NCBI GenBank assembly: GCA_015680685.1
Contig: MNCI01030336.1
Span: 373,515 to 437,514 of the forward strand
Source: Gnetum montanum
Taxonomy: Eukaryota > Streptophyta > Gnetopsida > Gnetales > Gnetaceae
Reading direction: 5' to 3'
DNA: 64,000 nt
The notes beneath the pieces were generated by a model, which was not told the origin of the DNA, did not search any database, and saw only the letters and a list, made by a program, of their open reading frames with translations. Position 1 is the stretch's first letter; each line of letters opens with the position of its first letter. A program made the position numbers and the translations under genes. This document shows, one piece after another, positions 11,460-21,919 of this stretch.

Positions 11460-13660
11460 GCTAAGCTAGAAGTTCACCCTACATGGATGGAGTAGGCGGT
11501 AGTTGCATTACAGGTGAAAGAATAGATGCAAAAATAGGAGGAGGATAAGGACAAAATGTGGCATCCCTCCTGGATTGTGGAGAGTGAGCTTTGTAGTTTT
11601 TAAGAGGGTGGTAGTGATGTTGGAATGGAGAAACGTGACTAGAAGAATAGTGGAGATAGGTGTTGTTGAACGTAATGCCCATATGGATCTGGTTGCCTAT
11701 AAGAGTATTGCTACCTTGGCGGTGGCATTCCCCATGACTATGGTTGGTGCCATTGTTGACATTTCTCATACAGTTTTGGTGGAGTTCCACTTGATAATAT
11801 TGTTGTCATTGATGGAACTACTTGGGATTGCCTTAAGGATAAGGTAATATTTTAGGTGTTTGCATTTTTTCTAGTCATGGATTTAGAACATACACCTTAG
11901 ATTCCTATGATTGTGACACAATGGGGCAACATCCCTTAATTTTTGCAACTTCATCTACTACAACAATCTTTCAGTTACCCCTTTGGTAGGCACGTTTAGC
12001 TTCTTTTTGCCTCTTGTGTTTATGATCACTACTTTGCTCTCTTGATTCTTTGATGATTTTTAGAGCAATTTGAAATTTTTCATCCACTAACTCCCACATT
12101 TTATCCACCTTAGCTAAAATTTCAAACATAGATTTTTGGATTGGCAAAGTCTTTCTGTTTACCACCTCATCAAGTGATTATTCTTCCTCACTATCACAAA
12201 ATCAGAACTTCCTTTTTCTAATGGAAGGATCCCTATTGTATTTCTCTACACTTTCGCATTTCCTCAACTCTTCTTCTTGTTTTGCTACCTACTCAATTAG
12301 CCTTTGAATTTGATAAGCTCTAAGTTTTGATAGTCTCCCTTGGGCATAGACCCCAAGAGTTCTCCTCATTTTTTATCTAAGTCCATCTATGATATGACAA
12401 AGCTGTTTCTATTGAGAATAACCATGGCTAGGGCATTTGTGTATGAGAGAATAATATCTACCCATGGCAACCTCCAAGGGTTCATGGTTTCCTTGGTTTC
12501 ATCTTTGGATCTACCTTCTCATATTAGACACTATGGAGTACATCTAATACTTATCATTAAATAACTCTAGCATTGTACTCCACCTAGGGATGGAGTCTGG
12601 CTCCAAGGACTGGTAATAGCTTTCTGCTTCCTTGATGAGTATCTTGGAAAAGAGATTTATTTTCTGCCAATCACTTTCAATATTTTGTAAGGCACATGCA
12701 TCGTGAAAAGCTTGAAGATGTGTTTGTGGATCAACCTTATATCACCCTTCAAATTTGGAAATATTGTTCATATCAAGCCGTTTGATCTGACTATCTTTCA
12801 CATGCTTGGTTAGAATTTTTACAACCTCTACAACATTTAGCAAGCTCTGAGTTGCTAGCAAAGGCTCATTATCATTATTATTTCAATGACATTGATGACA
12901 TCTTCTACTACCCCTTTGATCATTATGGGCCTGGCGATCATTATTATTATCTCATTGTTCACCTCCATCATGATCATTCTTTCTATGTTGTTTTTTAAAA
13001 CTAGAAGAGGAAGAAAAAGATGCATATGAAGAGGGTGAAGAGAGAGGAGGACTGCCACCACCATGGTATTTGCCAACTCCCCTTTGGTTTTCATGATCTC
13101 ATTCGTCAATTTTCTTATCCTCTTAATTCTTATCTAAGCCCCTACCTTGATTGCCATCTTTGCCTAAACCTAGATTGTTGATAGTGGACTGCAGATTTAA
13201 GGTCGCACCCCCATCACTAGTAATAAGGGGTGGAGAATTTTCATGTTGAGAGCCCCCATAGAGAGGGTCCTCATTATTGTTTTGGTTAAGCAGGAATAAG
13301 GGATTGGTGAACCGTTTCCCCTTCACAAACTCATAGTGCTTCTCCTAGTGTCAATCTCTCCTACGTTGTGTTTCAATGGGACAGTAGTCTTGGTAGTCGT
13401 ATTATGTACAATGTACTCCTCTTGAAGATCTTGGATGCCAAACCTCCTAGAGTTTGAAGCAGCATCATGAGCATAGATCAATTGAGAGGCATTACAATGT
13501 TTTGTTCCATATCACGCCATCGTTGTTGCTCATCTTAATGCAAAATGAAGGTGAAGTCAAGCACATACTCATCTAGATAAGTATATACCACCTTACATTC
13601 TTGAGGGACTGGTAGTTTAGTATCATGACACCTATGAGAAGAAAATATTTTACAATACAA
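11460..13660 (-). pseudogene. Element B gag, start codon mutated
   Basis: Capsid polyprotein. By alignment with A, D and F the start would lie at 13646-13648, where the codon is now ATA. The N-terminal signature VPQECKVVYTYLDEYV.DFTFILH lies near 13520-13620; the capsid core and an RNA-binding tail rich in P and Q follow to about 11460. The zinc-knuckle region near 11900-11950 keeps only the second half (KGCCPIV) and has lost the first C-x2-C. Stops are frequent. Three ORFs visible on the opposite strand here are shadows. Confidence 0.65.
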
Positions 13661-13739
13661 ATAAAATATCACTTTGCTTATGTGATTATATTATTTGTAA
13701 GAATGATTTTGCCCTTAGGGTTTGTTCAATGATGTAAAT
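13661..13739 (-). other. Element B 5' leader, part left of element A
   Basis: Together with 20901-20949 this forms the leader between PBS and gag. It aligns with the uninterrupted leader of element F (44935-45067). The sequence taaat at 13735-13739 and ttaat at 20901-20905 is the near-perfect target duplication of element A. Confidence 0.7.
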
Positions 13740-14643
13740 TGATGAGACACGATATCGCGGCCACCGTGATATCGCATCCCATGCGATATCACGTCGTCCC
13801 TTATGATATCGCGTACACGATATCACAGTGCACCGTCATATCTATAAATAAGAGGCGGCTCTCCCTTATGTCCTCACCGTAGGCTAGAAGTAGGGAAACT
13901 CTGGCAGATTGATCACTCCAGAGAAAGAATATTTTCCATGTGCCCACAGTAGGAGTCCTAAAGTGAATGGATCTTTATTTGAGCAACATTGTACTTGAAC
14001 ACAAGTTGTGTACAGAAATAAAGACGCACTTCCTAGATAAACCTTGTAATGCATAGAATAGGATTTTATTTAATGTTATTTATTGCTTTCTCTCTTACCC
14101 TTATCTCCTAGTAATGCGGAATGGGTACGACTTGATTACGAGCATTTAAGGATATGTACGGATAATCAAGGAATGGATACTCATCGCACTTAGGATAGAA
14201 TAGATTCTCTCAACCTTTTCCTCCTAGTTAAGTGCCTCAGTATGACCACTTCGAGCACGTGCATTATGCATGGTGATCCTAGCAACGATTAGCATTTGGT
14301 AGCCACAGTTGCATCGGTTCAGGGTGTGTACGGTAAGTGGGAATGGATGCTGATGCTAGGTTAATTTAGACTTAGTTCATTAGTTAGAGTTAGTAATTAG
14401 TTTCTCAACCCTTTACCTTGATAGCATAGGAGACATAAAACATAAAAGACTATAAAAATCATATACCTCGGACTTACTTAACCATACACCGTGAAAACGA
14501 CAAGTAAGTCTGGGAAGACAACGAATAATTAACCTTAAGTGTTCCATGGGGCGTGTAGGCACTTAGTCTATGGAGTTCGACCGGATCTCGCGTGCTACGC
14601 TCGTTTCGTATGGTTAAGTGTAGGGGTACCTCACCACTCATCA
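13740..14643 (+). repeat. Element A 5' LTR
   Basis: 904 bp, tgatgag...ctcatca, a perfect 7-bp terminal inverted repeat. U3 (13745-13840) holds five gatatc palindromes, then a TATA box (tctataaataag, about 13842-13852). R/U5 contains ggatctttatttgagcaac and an aataaag polyadenylation-like signal near 14020. Confidence 0.9.
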
Positions 14644-14644
14644 T

Positions 14645-14662
14645 TGGCACCATTGCTAGGAA
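14645..14662 (+). other. Element A primer binding site (tRNA-Asp type)
   Basis: tggcaccattgctaggaa, one base after the 5' LTR. It is a diverged form of the tRNA-Asp complementary site (tggcgccgttgccgggga) typical of Athila-like plant elements; element D keeps the best copy. Confidence 0.75.
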
Positions 14663-14786
14663 CTAAGTGTTTGTGCACTGAATAGAACATAGGATATCAC
14701 TCACATTATTGGGAGCCTAACGAACCTTCGGGTTAATCAAATACAAGAAAATTATATAACAATAATTAGCACACCGGTAAATAACA

Positions 14787-17276
14787 ATGTCTTCTTCTCA
14801 CAAGAGCACATCACCTAAGGACCATATACAAAACAGTCGACAATCAAAAATACATAACCTAAATCAGTCGGTGCCTCAACAATATAAGTTGAGATATACT
14901 TATCCTGATGAGTATATACCCAACTTTACTTTTATTTTCCATCAAGACGAACAGATGCGCTGGAGATATTTGCAAGGTAACATCGTGTTACCTCCAGATC
15001 GATCAGTCCCAAACATGCTTCTCCGTGCTTTGGCATAGATTAGCATGACAGAATTATATGCAGAATACATTGCGGAAGACTTTGGTTCAAGGGATTACTA
15101 TCCCATAGCTTTGCAACGTATGAGGGACTCAAGGCAGGAGAGCCAACATACACTGATGAAGGGTAAAGGCCCACACATCCTTAGCAAAATAGGAGATGAG
15201 GAACCCATTATCACGGGTTTTCTAACAAATGATTTTCCCCCTCCTAACGATGGTGAGGAGGTTGGGTATCAGAACCTACACTCAACGATACATAACACTG
15301 GTTCTGACCCCTGCGAACACCAACTATTCACAGAGGGAACAACAACTCATAATAAGGATGGGCACTTAGATCATCACCACGATCAGGGTCGAAGTAGCCG
15401 AAGAGAAGGTAGGAAACATCATCATGGTGATGGTTCTCCTTCTTCTTCTCCTTCATCTCATCACACACCCTCTTCTTCCACATCTGGGTGTAGCCATCAC
15501 GAGCATAACAGAGAGGATAAAGGTAAGAAAAATGAGAGACCTTGACGAGAGAGTCGAGAGAGAGGACAAGGGCATGAATGAAAGGAAAGTAGGGAACAAT
15601 GAAGACATCATAGGCATCATGAAAGAGATGATCATGACGAACCCCTACTTGGAACCCGAAGTATGCTTGACATAACGGAGGCTGTAAGAATTCCCACAAG
15701 GCATTTAAAAGATAGTCTAATTAAGCGTTTAGATATGAATAACATCCCATGATTTGAAGGGGGATACAATGCTGATCTGCAGCATCATTTACAGGCATTC
15801 CACGATGCCTGCACCTTGCAAAACATAGAGAACGAGTGGCAAAAACTTAAGTTGTTTCCCAGGACACTCACCAAGGAAGCAGAGAGTTGGCACTAGTCCT
15901 TAGAACTAGAAACCATTAGGAGGTGGAGTACGATGCTAGAACTCTTCAACGATAAGTATCAAATGTATCCCAGAGTGTCTAATTTGCGTAAGCAGATCCA
16001 AGGCTGGAAACAAGGTAATCACGAACCCTTGGATGTTGCCATGGCCCGCTACTACACATTGTTACATCATTGCCTAGGCCATGGATACGCTCAACGGGAT
16101 CAACTCCACCACATCGTGGATGGGCTAAGGCATGAAACTAGAAGAACCCTTGGGACTTATGCCCAAGGGAGACTATCAGAACTTAAAGCCCCTGAAGTTC
16201 ATCGCTTGTTGGAATAAGTAGCAAAAGAAGAAGGTGAACTATGAAAAAGAGAGAGTGTGGAAGAATACAACTGTGATCTCTCCCTTCGGAAGAAGGGAGT
16301 GAAATTTTGCGATGAAGAGGATGAGTCACCACTCGAAGAGTTGGTGAACAGAAAAACCTTGTCGATTCAAAAACTAACAACAAAAGTATCGGCTAAGATG
16401 GATCAATTGTGGGATTCCTTAGACTCTAGACTTGAAACTATCTTGAGAATCGTAGAGAAGTCTTAGGAGGAATGAAGTAGTGACAAAGATAAGACAAAGT
16501 AGAGAGATTCAGGCCCTGCACATAACAAGGGTAAGGGGAAAATTACTATCTCCGATGAGTTTGTGGATTTAGACACAGACGATGACAATGGATGTGAGAT
16601 CTGCCATTATGATCATCCCAAGGGATGTTGTCCAATCATCTCACATTTACAAGAGTTTGGGGTGTATGCACTTAATCCAAGACTTAACCAACATCAAACA
16701 CCCCGAAGGTTACCTTATCCCCAAGGTAACCCAAGGCAGTTCCACCAACCGTTAATGTACTATCCATGTGGAACTCCACCACAACCCATCGGACAGCATT
16801 AGTAGTGGCAATACCCACAGTCATGGGGGATGCCACCGTCGACACAACAGTACCCTTATCGGCAACCTGATCCATATGGTTATTATGTGCAGCAGCTGGT
16901 TTCTTCAAGTGACTCTATGAGTCACACAACTCCCCAACATCACTACCAAGTTCGAGAGTACTTTAGGAGGACTCCTTCTCCTTCGGGAGACATCCCACAT
17001 TCATCCCATCCTCCAACTCCATCCGCACCTCTTCCATCTGCAGTTCCCACACTTCCTGCTCCAACAATGCAAGGGGAATTCCCCACTCAACCGCAGCAAC
17101 ACCACACTACGAGAGCAGTAAACATTCAACCTGTTGCTGGTTCTGACAACTATAAAAAGAGAAGACCTTTCTTCAGAACCAAAAGCCCAGACAAGCTCTC
17201 ACAACAACAAGCGGTTGAGTTCACAACCACTCCTCCACCATCTAACACTTCGGAGCACCTTTCAATCCAACAGTAG
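14787..17276 (+). pseudogene. Element A gag
   Basis: Capsid polyprotein in one frame throughout, starting ATG TCT TCT TCT CAC, the start shared with D and F. N-terminal signature YTYPDEYIPNFTFIFHQDEQ (about 14895-14955); H/S-rich variable stretch to about 15600; capsid core LFPRTLTKEAESW ... ETIRRWSTMLELFNDKYQMY (about 15850-15965) and GWKQGNHEPLDVAMARYYTL; zinc knuckle CEICHYDHPKGC at 16593-16628 with spacing C-x2-C-x3-H-x3-C; P/Q-rich tail. In-frame stops include 15036-15038, 15543-15545, 16215-16217, 16464-16466, 16800-16802 and 17274-17276, all explicable as C-to-T or G-to-A changes of CAG, CGA, CAA or TGG. There is no frameshift. Confidence 0.82.
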
Positions 17277-17963
17277 AGCTTAATGCATACAGTTATTTTA
17301 ACGCATACCATAACCGACTAGATCAAGGTAGGCCACCTTCCTAGGAAACTATCTCACACTGGGAGTCCCCTAATCTATTTACAAATTTCTGGGAATGAAC
17401 CACATAAGGCTCTTCTTGACTCAGGTTCTAGAGTCAATTTAATATCACAAGAGATGTATCAAGCCGGGAACCTACCCCAACTTAAGAAGAGCAACATTTA
17501 ACTCGAGCTGGCAAACCAGTCCATCACCATTCCCTTGGGATTGGTGGAGGACATTGTTACCACTGTGTGTGGTTGGTCCTACCCAGCTGACTTCCTGGTG
17601 ATAGAAGTTAACAGCAACAACAGGGACTTCCCAATTATAATGGGAAGGGCATGGCTGAGTACAGTAGACGCATGCCTTAGGATCCACGATCTTTCCTTGG
17701 AGATATCTAAGATAAAAATTTATGGAAAGATCGAGAAGAGGAAAGTTCCATGCATCACATACAATGATTCATCGAGTGATGACATGGAGGAAATGCCTCC
17801 ATGTAACAGGTGTGCCCTTGAAACTTTAAAACAAAGATGTTTGTATGTAGCAACCATACAAAAAGTAGTAGACACCCCGTGGTTGATAGCTACTTGAAAG
17901 AGCAGCCGACAAATATGCATGGAACGAACTGAAGAGACAAACCATGCAACAACAAAGGCATAG
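17277..17963 (+). pseudogene. Element A aspartic protease, last coding domain
   Basis: Continues the gag frame. The active site LLDSGSRVNLIS (catalytic Asp codon 17418-17420) is intact; LVEDIVTTVCGWSYPADFLV and FPIIMGRAWLSTVDA complete the fold. A TGA at 17895-17897 stands where D has CGA, so the real end is probably TAG at 17961-17963. In B and C an RT linker follows this point; here noncoding sequence homologous to their post-INT region follows instead. This is the key evidence for the gag-PR-only structure. Confidence 0.78.
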
Positions 17964-18713
17964 ACACATTGGAATATGAGCATTGCCAACTTCCACCCCT
18001 TAATCTAAGAACATCAATTGGGAGGAGTTGGGCACTTCTACAAAATTCAAATAGACGTTCATTATTTTCGGAGATGGCCATCTATGCTAATCATATGGGA
18101 CCCTTAGTTCTTTTTAAGTTTTTGTTTTACATGTTTTTGTTTTACGCATTTTTGTTTTGCAAGTTTTTGTCTTACACATTTTTTTTTACACGTTTTTGTC
18201 TTACACGTTTTTGTTTTACAATTTCTTTAACTTTTCTTGTCTTTATTTTACAACTTTCTTCAACTTTTCTTGTTTTTGTTTTACAACTTTCTTTAACTCT
18301 TATTGTTTTTGTTTTACAACATCGTTATACTTTTCCATTTGTGTGTGTGTGATCCACCCTGTAAGTTTGTCACCCAATAAGTGTTCTTCATGATGGTATG
18401 AACTGTTTTCATGTTGATTGCTAATGTTTGGTTTTTACCTTTAAGTCACGATGTTGATACTAAGTTATGTTTCTTTTGATATTGCAGGCAATGAGTTCAC
18501 TTCATCCATCCATCCACCAGTGTCTATGGTCTCTCTTGGCTTGGAAATGTACAGTCCCTTTCATAATAAGAACTTTAACAAATCGGTGACTGGGCACTTC
18601 TCAAACTAAGGAAGGACTCAAGGTTTGACAAAGGTGTGACTTCAAGGGAACTTGATGCTTTTGTGTTGGCCATTCTCTTGGGTGTTTGGATATTTTCTTC
18701 TTGAGTTTTCTTG
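17964..18713 (+). repeat. Element A post-protease noncoding region with T-rich minisatellite
   Basis: A degenerate PPT-like site (ttcggagatggccatctatg, 18067-18086) is followed at 18113-18335 by about ten copies of a 13-15-nt unit like tttttgttttacacg. Further on, ctgtaagtttgtc (18360) and gatattgcagg (18478-18489) could be splice donor and acceptor of a small intron. The hydrophobic ORFs here are translations of the minisatellite, not genes. Confidence 0.65.
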
Positions 18714-19461
18714 NNNNNNNNNNNNNNNNNNNNNNNNNNNNNNNNNNNNNNNNNNNNNNNNNNNNNNNNNNNNNNNNNNNNNNNNNNNNNNNNNNNNNNN
18801 NNNNNNNNNNNNNNNNNNNNNNNNNNNNNNNNNNNNNNNNNNNNNNNNNNNNNNNNNNNNNNNNNNNNNNNNNNNNNNNNNNNNNNNNNNNNNNNNNNNN
18901 NNNNNNNNNNNNNNNNNNNNNNNNNNNNNNNNNNNNNNNNNNNNNNNNNNNNNNNNNNNNNNNNNNNNNNNNNNNNNNNNNNNNNNNNNNNNNNNNNNNN
19001 NNNNNNNNNNNNNNNNNNNNNNNNNNNNNNNNNNNNNNNNNNNNNNNNNNNNNNNNNNNNNNNNNNNNNNNNNNNNNNNNNNNNNNNNNNNNNNNNNNNN
19101 NNNNNNNNNNNNNNNNNNNNNNNNNNNNNNNNNNNNNNNNNNNNNNNNNNNNNNNNNNNNNNNNNNNNNNNNNNNNNNNNNNNNNNNNNNNNNNNNNNNN
19201 NNNNNNNNNNNNNNNNNNNNNNNNNNNNNNNNNNNNNNNNNNNNNNNNNNNNNNNNNNNNNNNNNNNNNNNNNNNNNNNNNNNNNNNNNNNNNNNNNNNN
19301 NNNNNNNNNNNNNNNNNNNNNNNNNNNNNNNNNNNNNNNNNNNNNNNNNNNNNNNNNNNNNNNNNNNNNNNNNNNNNNNNNNNNNNNNNNNNNNNNNNNN
19401 NNNNNNNNNNNNNNNNNNNNNNNNNNNNNNNNNNNNNNNNNNNNNNNNNNNNNNNNNNNNN
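18714..19461. other. Assembly gap (748 N)
   Basis: Unknown sequence inside element A. By comparison with C, E and H it should hold the conserved LLWGG patch and any internal U3-like array. It is too short for RT-RNaseH-INT, which occupy about 3 kb in C. Confidence 0.98.
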
Positions 19462-19467
19462 CCAGAG

Positions 19468-19671
19468 GTTCGCGATTAATCATGGGGGTACGGGGCCCGA
19501 TTTTTTCGATTTCTTCCTAACCCCTACACCTTCGGTAGTCACCATTAATACATCTCTAGATCCGCAATTAGCCATACCACAACCTAGCCAATGGACTTAC
19601 ACCGAAGCAAGGTATTAATTACATGATGATTCATTTACCCTTGCTAATATAAGATTGTGTTGTGTGTGCAG
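19468..19671 (+). other. Element A ORF3 leader intron
   Basis: Donor ccagag|gttcgcgattaatc followed by a G-run (atgggggtacgggg), and acceptor tgtgtgtgcag directly before an ATG: 204 nt, a normal plant intron size. The donor plus G-run aligns with D (gag|gttcgcgattagtc) and with C and B. Confidence 0.5.
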
Positions 19672-19851
19672 ATGGAAATTATACAACAACGGACCAGATC
19701 TGGAAGGAACACTTGGAATGGAGCAGTGCTAAAGCAACTATGCAAGGAGCAAGACCGATGGTGTGCTTACGGATGGACAACGAAAGATGCAATCTTGGCA
19801 TTGGCAGCAGCAACACTTGTTTCTCTCTCTCTTTCTCAATTGCCAACTTAG
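19672..19851 (+). CDS. Element A short ORF3 remnant, 59 codons
   Basis: Open frame starting exactly after the predicted acceptor: MEIIQQRTRSGRNTWNGAVL..., ending TAA at 19849-19851. It occupies the place of ORF3 but shows no similarity to the ORF3 domains of B, G or E. The homologous stretch in D has an early stop (TAA after MAIMQ). It may be a shrunken ORF3 or simply an open stretch. No domain is recognised. Confidence 0.35.
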   Translation: MEIIQQRTRSGRNTWNGAVLKQLCKEQDRWCAYGWTTKDAILALAAATLVSLSLSQLPT

Positions 19852-20018
19852 GCTTGATGTCAATGTAATAAGGTGTTCACTCTTATTGTCATGAACACTA
19901 GTTTTGTTATGTCTTGTAATGATGATCTATTCACAAGTCATCCCATTATTTCCATTTAGTCAATAATCCCATACCTTTCCAATATTTTGTAAGGAACTCG
20001 AGGACGAGTTTTTATTCA

Positions 20019-20030
20019 GTCATGGGGGTA
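20019..20030 (+). other. Element A 3' polypurine tract
   Basis: The sequence cagtcatgggggta directly precedes the 3' LTR at 20031. Confidence 0.8.
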
Positions 20031-20900
20031 TGATGAGATGCGATATCGCATACGCGATATTGCATCTTCCCCTGCGATATCACGGTGTGCCGTCATATCT
20101 ATAAATAAGAGGTGGCTCTTCCTTATTTCCTCATCCTAAGGTAGAAGTAGGGAAACTCTAGCAGATTGATCACTCAGAGATAGAATATTTTTCATGTACC
20201 CGCAGTAGGAGTCCTAAAGTGAATGGATCTTTATTTTAGCAACATTGTACTTGAACACAAGTTGTGTATGGCGATAAAGATGAACTTCCTGGATAAACCT
20301 TGCAGTGCATGGAATAGGATTTTATTTAATGTTATTTATTGCTTTTTCTCTCACCCTTATCTCCTAGTAATGTGGAATGAGTAGGACTTAAATTACGAGC
20401 ATTTAAGGATGTGTATGGATAATCAAGGAACGGATGCTCATCACACTTAGGCTAGATTAGATTCTCTCAATCCTTTCCTCCTAGTTAAGTGCCTCAGTAC
20501 GACCACTTCGAGCACGTGCGTTACGCATGGTGATCCCAACAACGATTAGCATTTTGTAGCCACGGTTGCATCGGTTCAGGGTGTGTACGGTAAGTGGGAA
20601 TGGATGCTGATGCTAGGTTAATTTAGACTTAATTCATTAGTTAGAGTTAGTAATTAGTTTCTCAACCCTTCACCTTGATAGCATAGGAGACATAAAACAT
20701 AAAAGACTATAAAAATCATATACCTCGAACTTACTTAACCATACACTGTGACAACTACAAGTAAGTCTGGGAAGACAACGAATAATTAACCCTAAGTGTT
20801 CCATGGGGCATGTAGGCACTTAGTCTGCAGAGTTCGACTGGATCGCACGTGCTACGCTCGTTTCGTATGGTTGAGTGTAGGGGTACCTCGCCACTCATCA
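20031..20900 (+). repeat. Element A 3' LTR
   Basis: 870 bp, tgatgagatgcg...ctcatca. It is 34 bp shorter than the 5' LTR; the visible cause is the U3 array, with three gatat(c/t) units instead of five. TATA (tctataaataag) follows at about 20098. Confidence 0.9.
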
Positions 20901-20949
20901 TTAATAATGTTCACTAAACCTAGATAGCACACGTTTCAAATAAAAAGAG

Positions 20950-20967
20950 TCATTAACAACAACACCA
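20950..20967 (-). other. Element B primer binding site, degenerate
   Basis: On the minus strand tggtgttgttgttaatga sits one base from the 5' LTR. It is recognisable only by position and partial match to the tRNA-Asp site. Confidence 0.5.
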
Positions 20968-20968
20968 A

Positions 20969-21848
20969 TGATGAGCAGTTCATGTACCACTACGCCCAAC
21001 CATATGAATCACGAAGTGTTCGCACATGATCCAGTCAAATTCTGCAAACTCTATGTCTTGTGGTACACTGGTCTTTTAGGAATTAAACTTTGCCCTAATA
21101 GTGATTTGTTGTCTTTTAAATTACACTTGTGATGCACAAGGTATGGTTAAGTGTAATCGAGGTATATGATTTTTATTATTTTATGTTTTATGTTCCTAGT
21201 AAGTAATTTAATAACTAATTTGATTTAACTAATTAACTAATTTCTAATTAGTCTTAACATAAGCATGCAATCCCACTTTCTATACACGTCTTAAACCCAT
21301 GTATCCACTGTTGGGTTTACCAAGCGCTATGCTAGTGGTTGAACCAAGTAATAACATTGATGGGATTACCAAGTGAATACATGTTTATGCTCGAAGCAAT
21401 CGCACTTCTGTGTTTAATCTATTTAGCTTAATTAATTAACTGATTGCTTGAAGTCTAATTTAGCTTAATTAATTGCATAATTAATGAAAACAATAAATGC
21501 ATAAATAAATCATTAATCTATTCCAAGTGTTACAAGGTTTGATCAAAAGCCTTGTTTTTATTGTCATTCACACTGGTGTGTTTAGGTACAATAGTGCTCG
21601 AATAAAGATTTGTACGCTTTCTGACTCCTACTATGGGCACAAGGAGAAATATTCTACTCTCAGATGACAAAACTGGAAAAACTCTGCTACAACTATTACA
21701 AAACATGCTGTAAACATAGCTAGTGAGCACGTATTTATAGACTTTATTGAAGAGCTACATCAACGAGGCCCCATAGATGTAGCAAAAGCTATGTCAACGA
21801 GGCCATGTGAATGGGGGCCCATCGATGCGACACAACAACAATTCATCA
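20969..21848 (-). repeat. Element B 5' LTR
   Basis: 880 bp, tgatgagcag...attcatca on the plus strand. It matches 1555-2478. The repeats at 21750-21835 (aacgaggccccatagatg, atcgatgcgacac) form the U3 array next to TATA. Confidence 0.88.
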
Positions 21849-21919
21849 ATAGTTAATAAAAACATTTCAAAATGAATCTTTATTTTCACAAAGATGAGTA
21901 TCGATAGAAAGACCTTGAT

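Larger units (their letters stand above)
13740..20900 (+). mobile_element. Element A: gag-protease-only LTR retrotransposon nested in B
   Basis: Complete plus-strand element with two similar LTRs (13740-14643, 20031-20900), a tRNA-Asp-like PBS, one gag-PR reading frame (14787-17963), a T-rich minisatellite, a 748-nt N gap, a leader intron, a 59-codon ORF and a polypurine tract. After protease the sequence goes straight to noncoding DNA; RT, RNaseH and INT are absent and could not fit in the gap. It is inserted in the leader of B with duplication taaat/ttaat. Movement would have needed enzymes from another element. The two LTRs are visibly alike apart from the U3 repeats, so the insertion is younger than B. 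Confidence 0.88.
1555..21848 (-). mobile_element. Element B: Athila-like Ty3/Gypsy retrotransposon, full pol, hosts element A
   Basis: Complete minus-strand element. The right LTR (20969-21848) is the 5' LTR and the left LTR (1555-2478) the 3' LTR; both start tgatga and end attcatca on the plus strand. The target duplication atagt is perfect (1550-1554 and 21849-21853). In transcript order: tRNA-Asp-like PBS, leader (split by element A at 13740-20900), gag, protease, RT, RNaseH, INT, a long 3' noncoding region, ORF3, polypurine tract. Gag has lost its start codon, protease and RT active sites are mutated, and stops are frequent, so it is dead. Without the nested element it would be about 13.1 kb, within the range of large Athila-like elements. 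Confidence 0.88.

Noticed and set aside
13745-13840. CRISPR-like array of short palindromes
   Set aside because: Units are irregular, spacers are few bases, and the place is the U3 of a plant LTR next to TATA.
14400-14640. tRNA or other structured RNA in LTR U5
   Set aside because: No cloverleaf could be drawn; the conserved words belong to the LTR.
15328-15699. Minus-strand ORF of 123 codons
   Set aside because: Shadow of the H/S-rich region of A's gag, whose frame is supported by homologues in C and D.
18575-19618. ORFs of about 270-310 codons across 18575-19618
   Set aside because: They consist almost entirely of N bases translated as X; the gap creates the open frame.
19612-19671. 60-nt intron with donor aag|gtatta in A
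   Set aside because: Shorter than usual plant introns, and the donor at 19468 is the one conserved in D, C and B.
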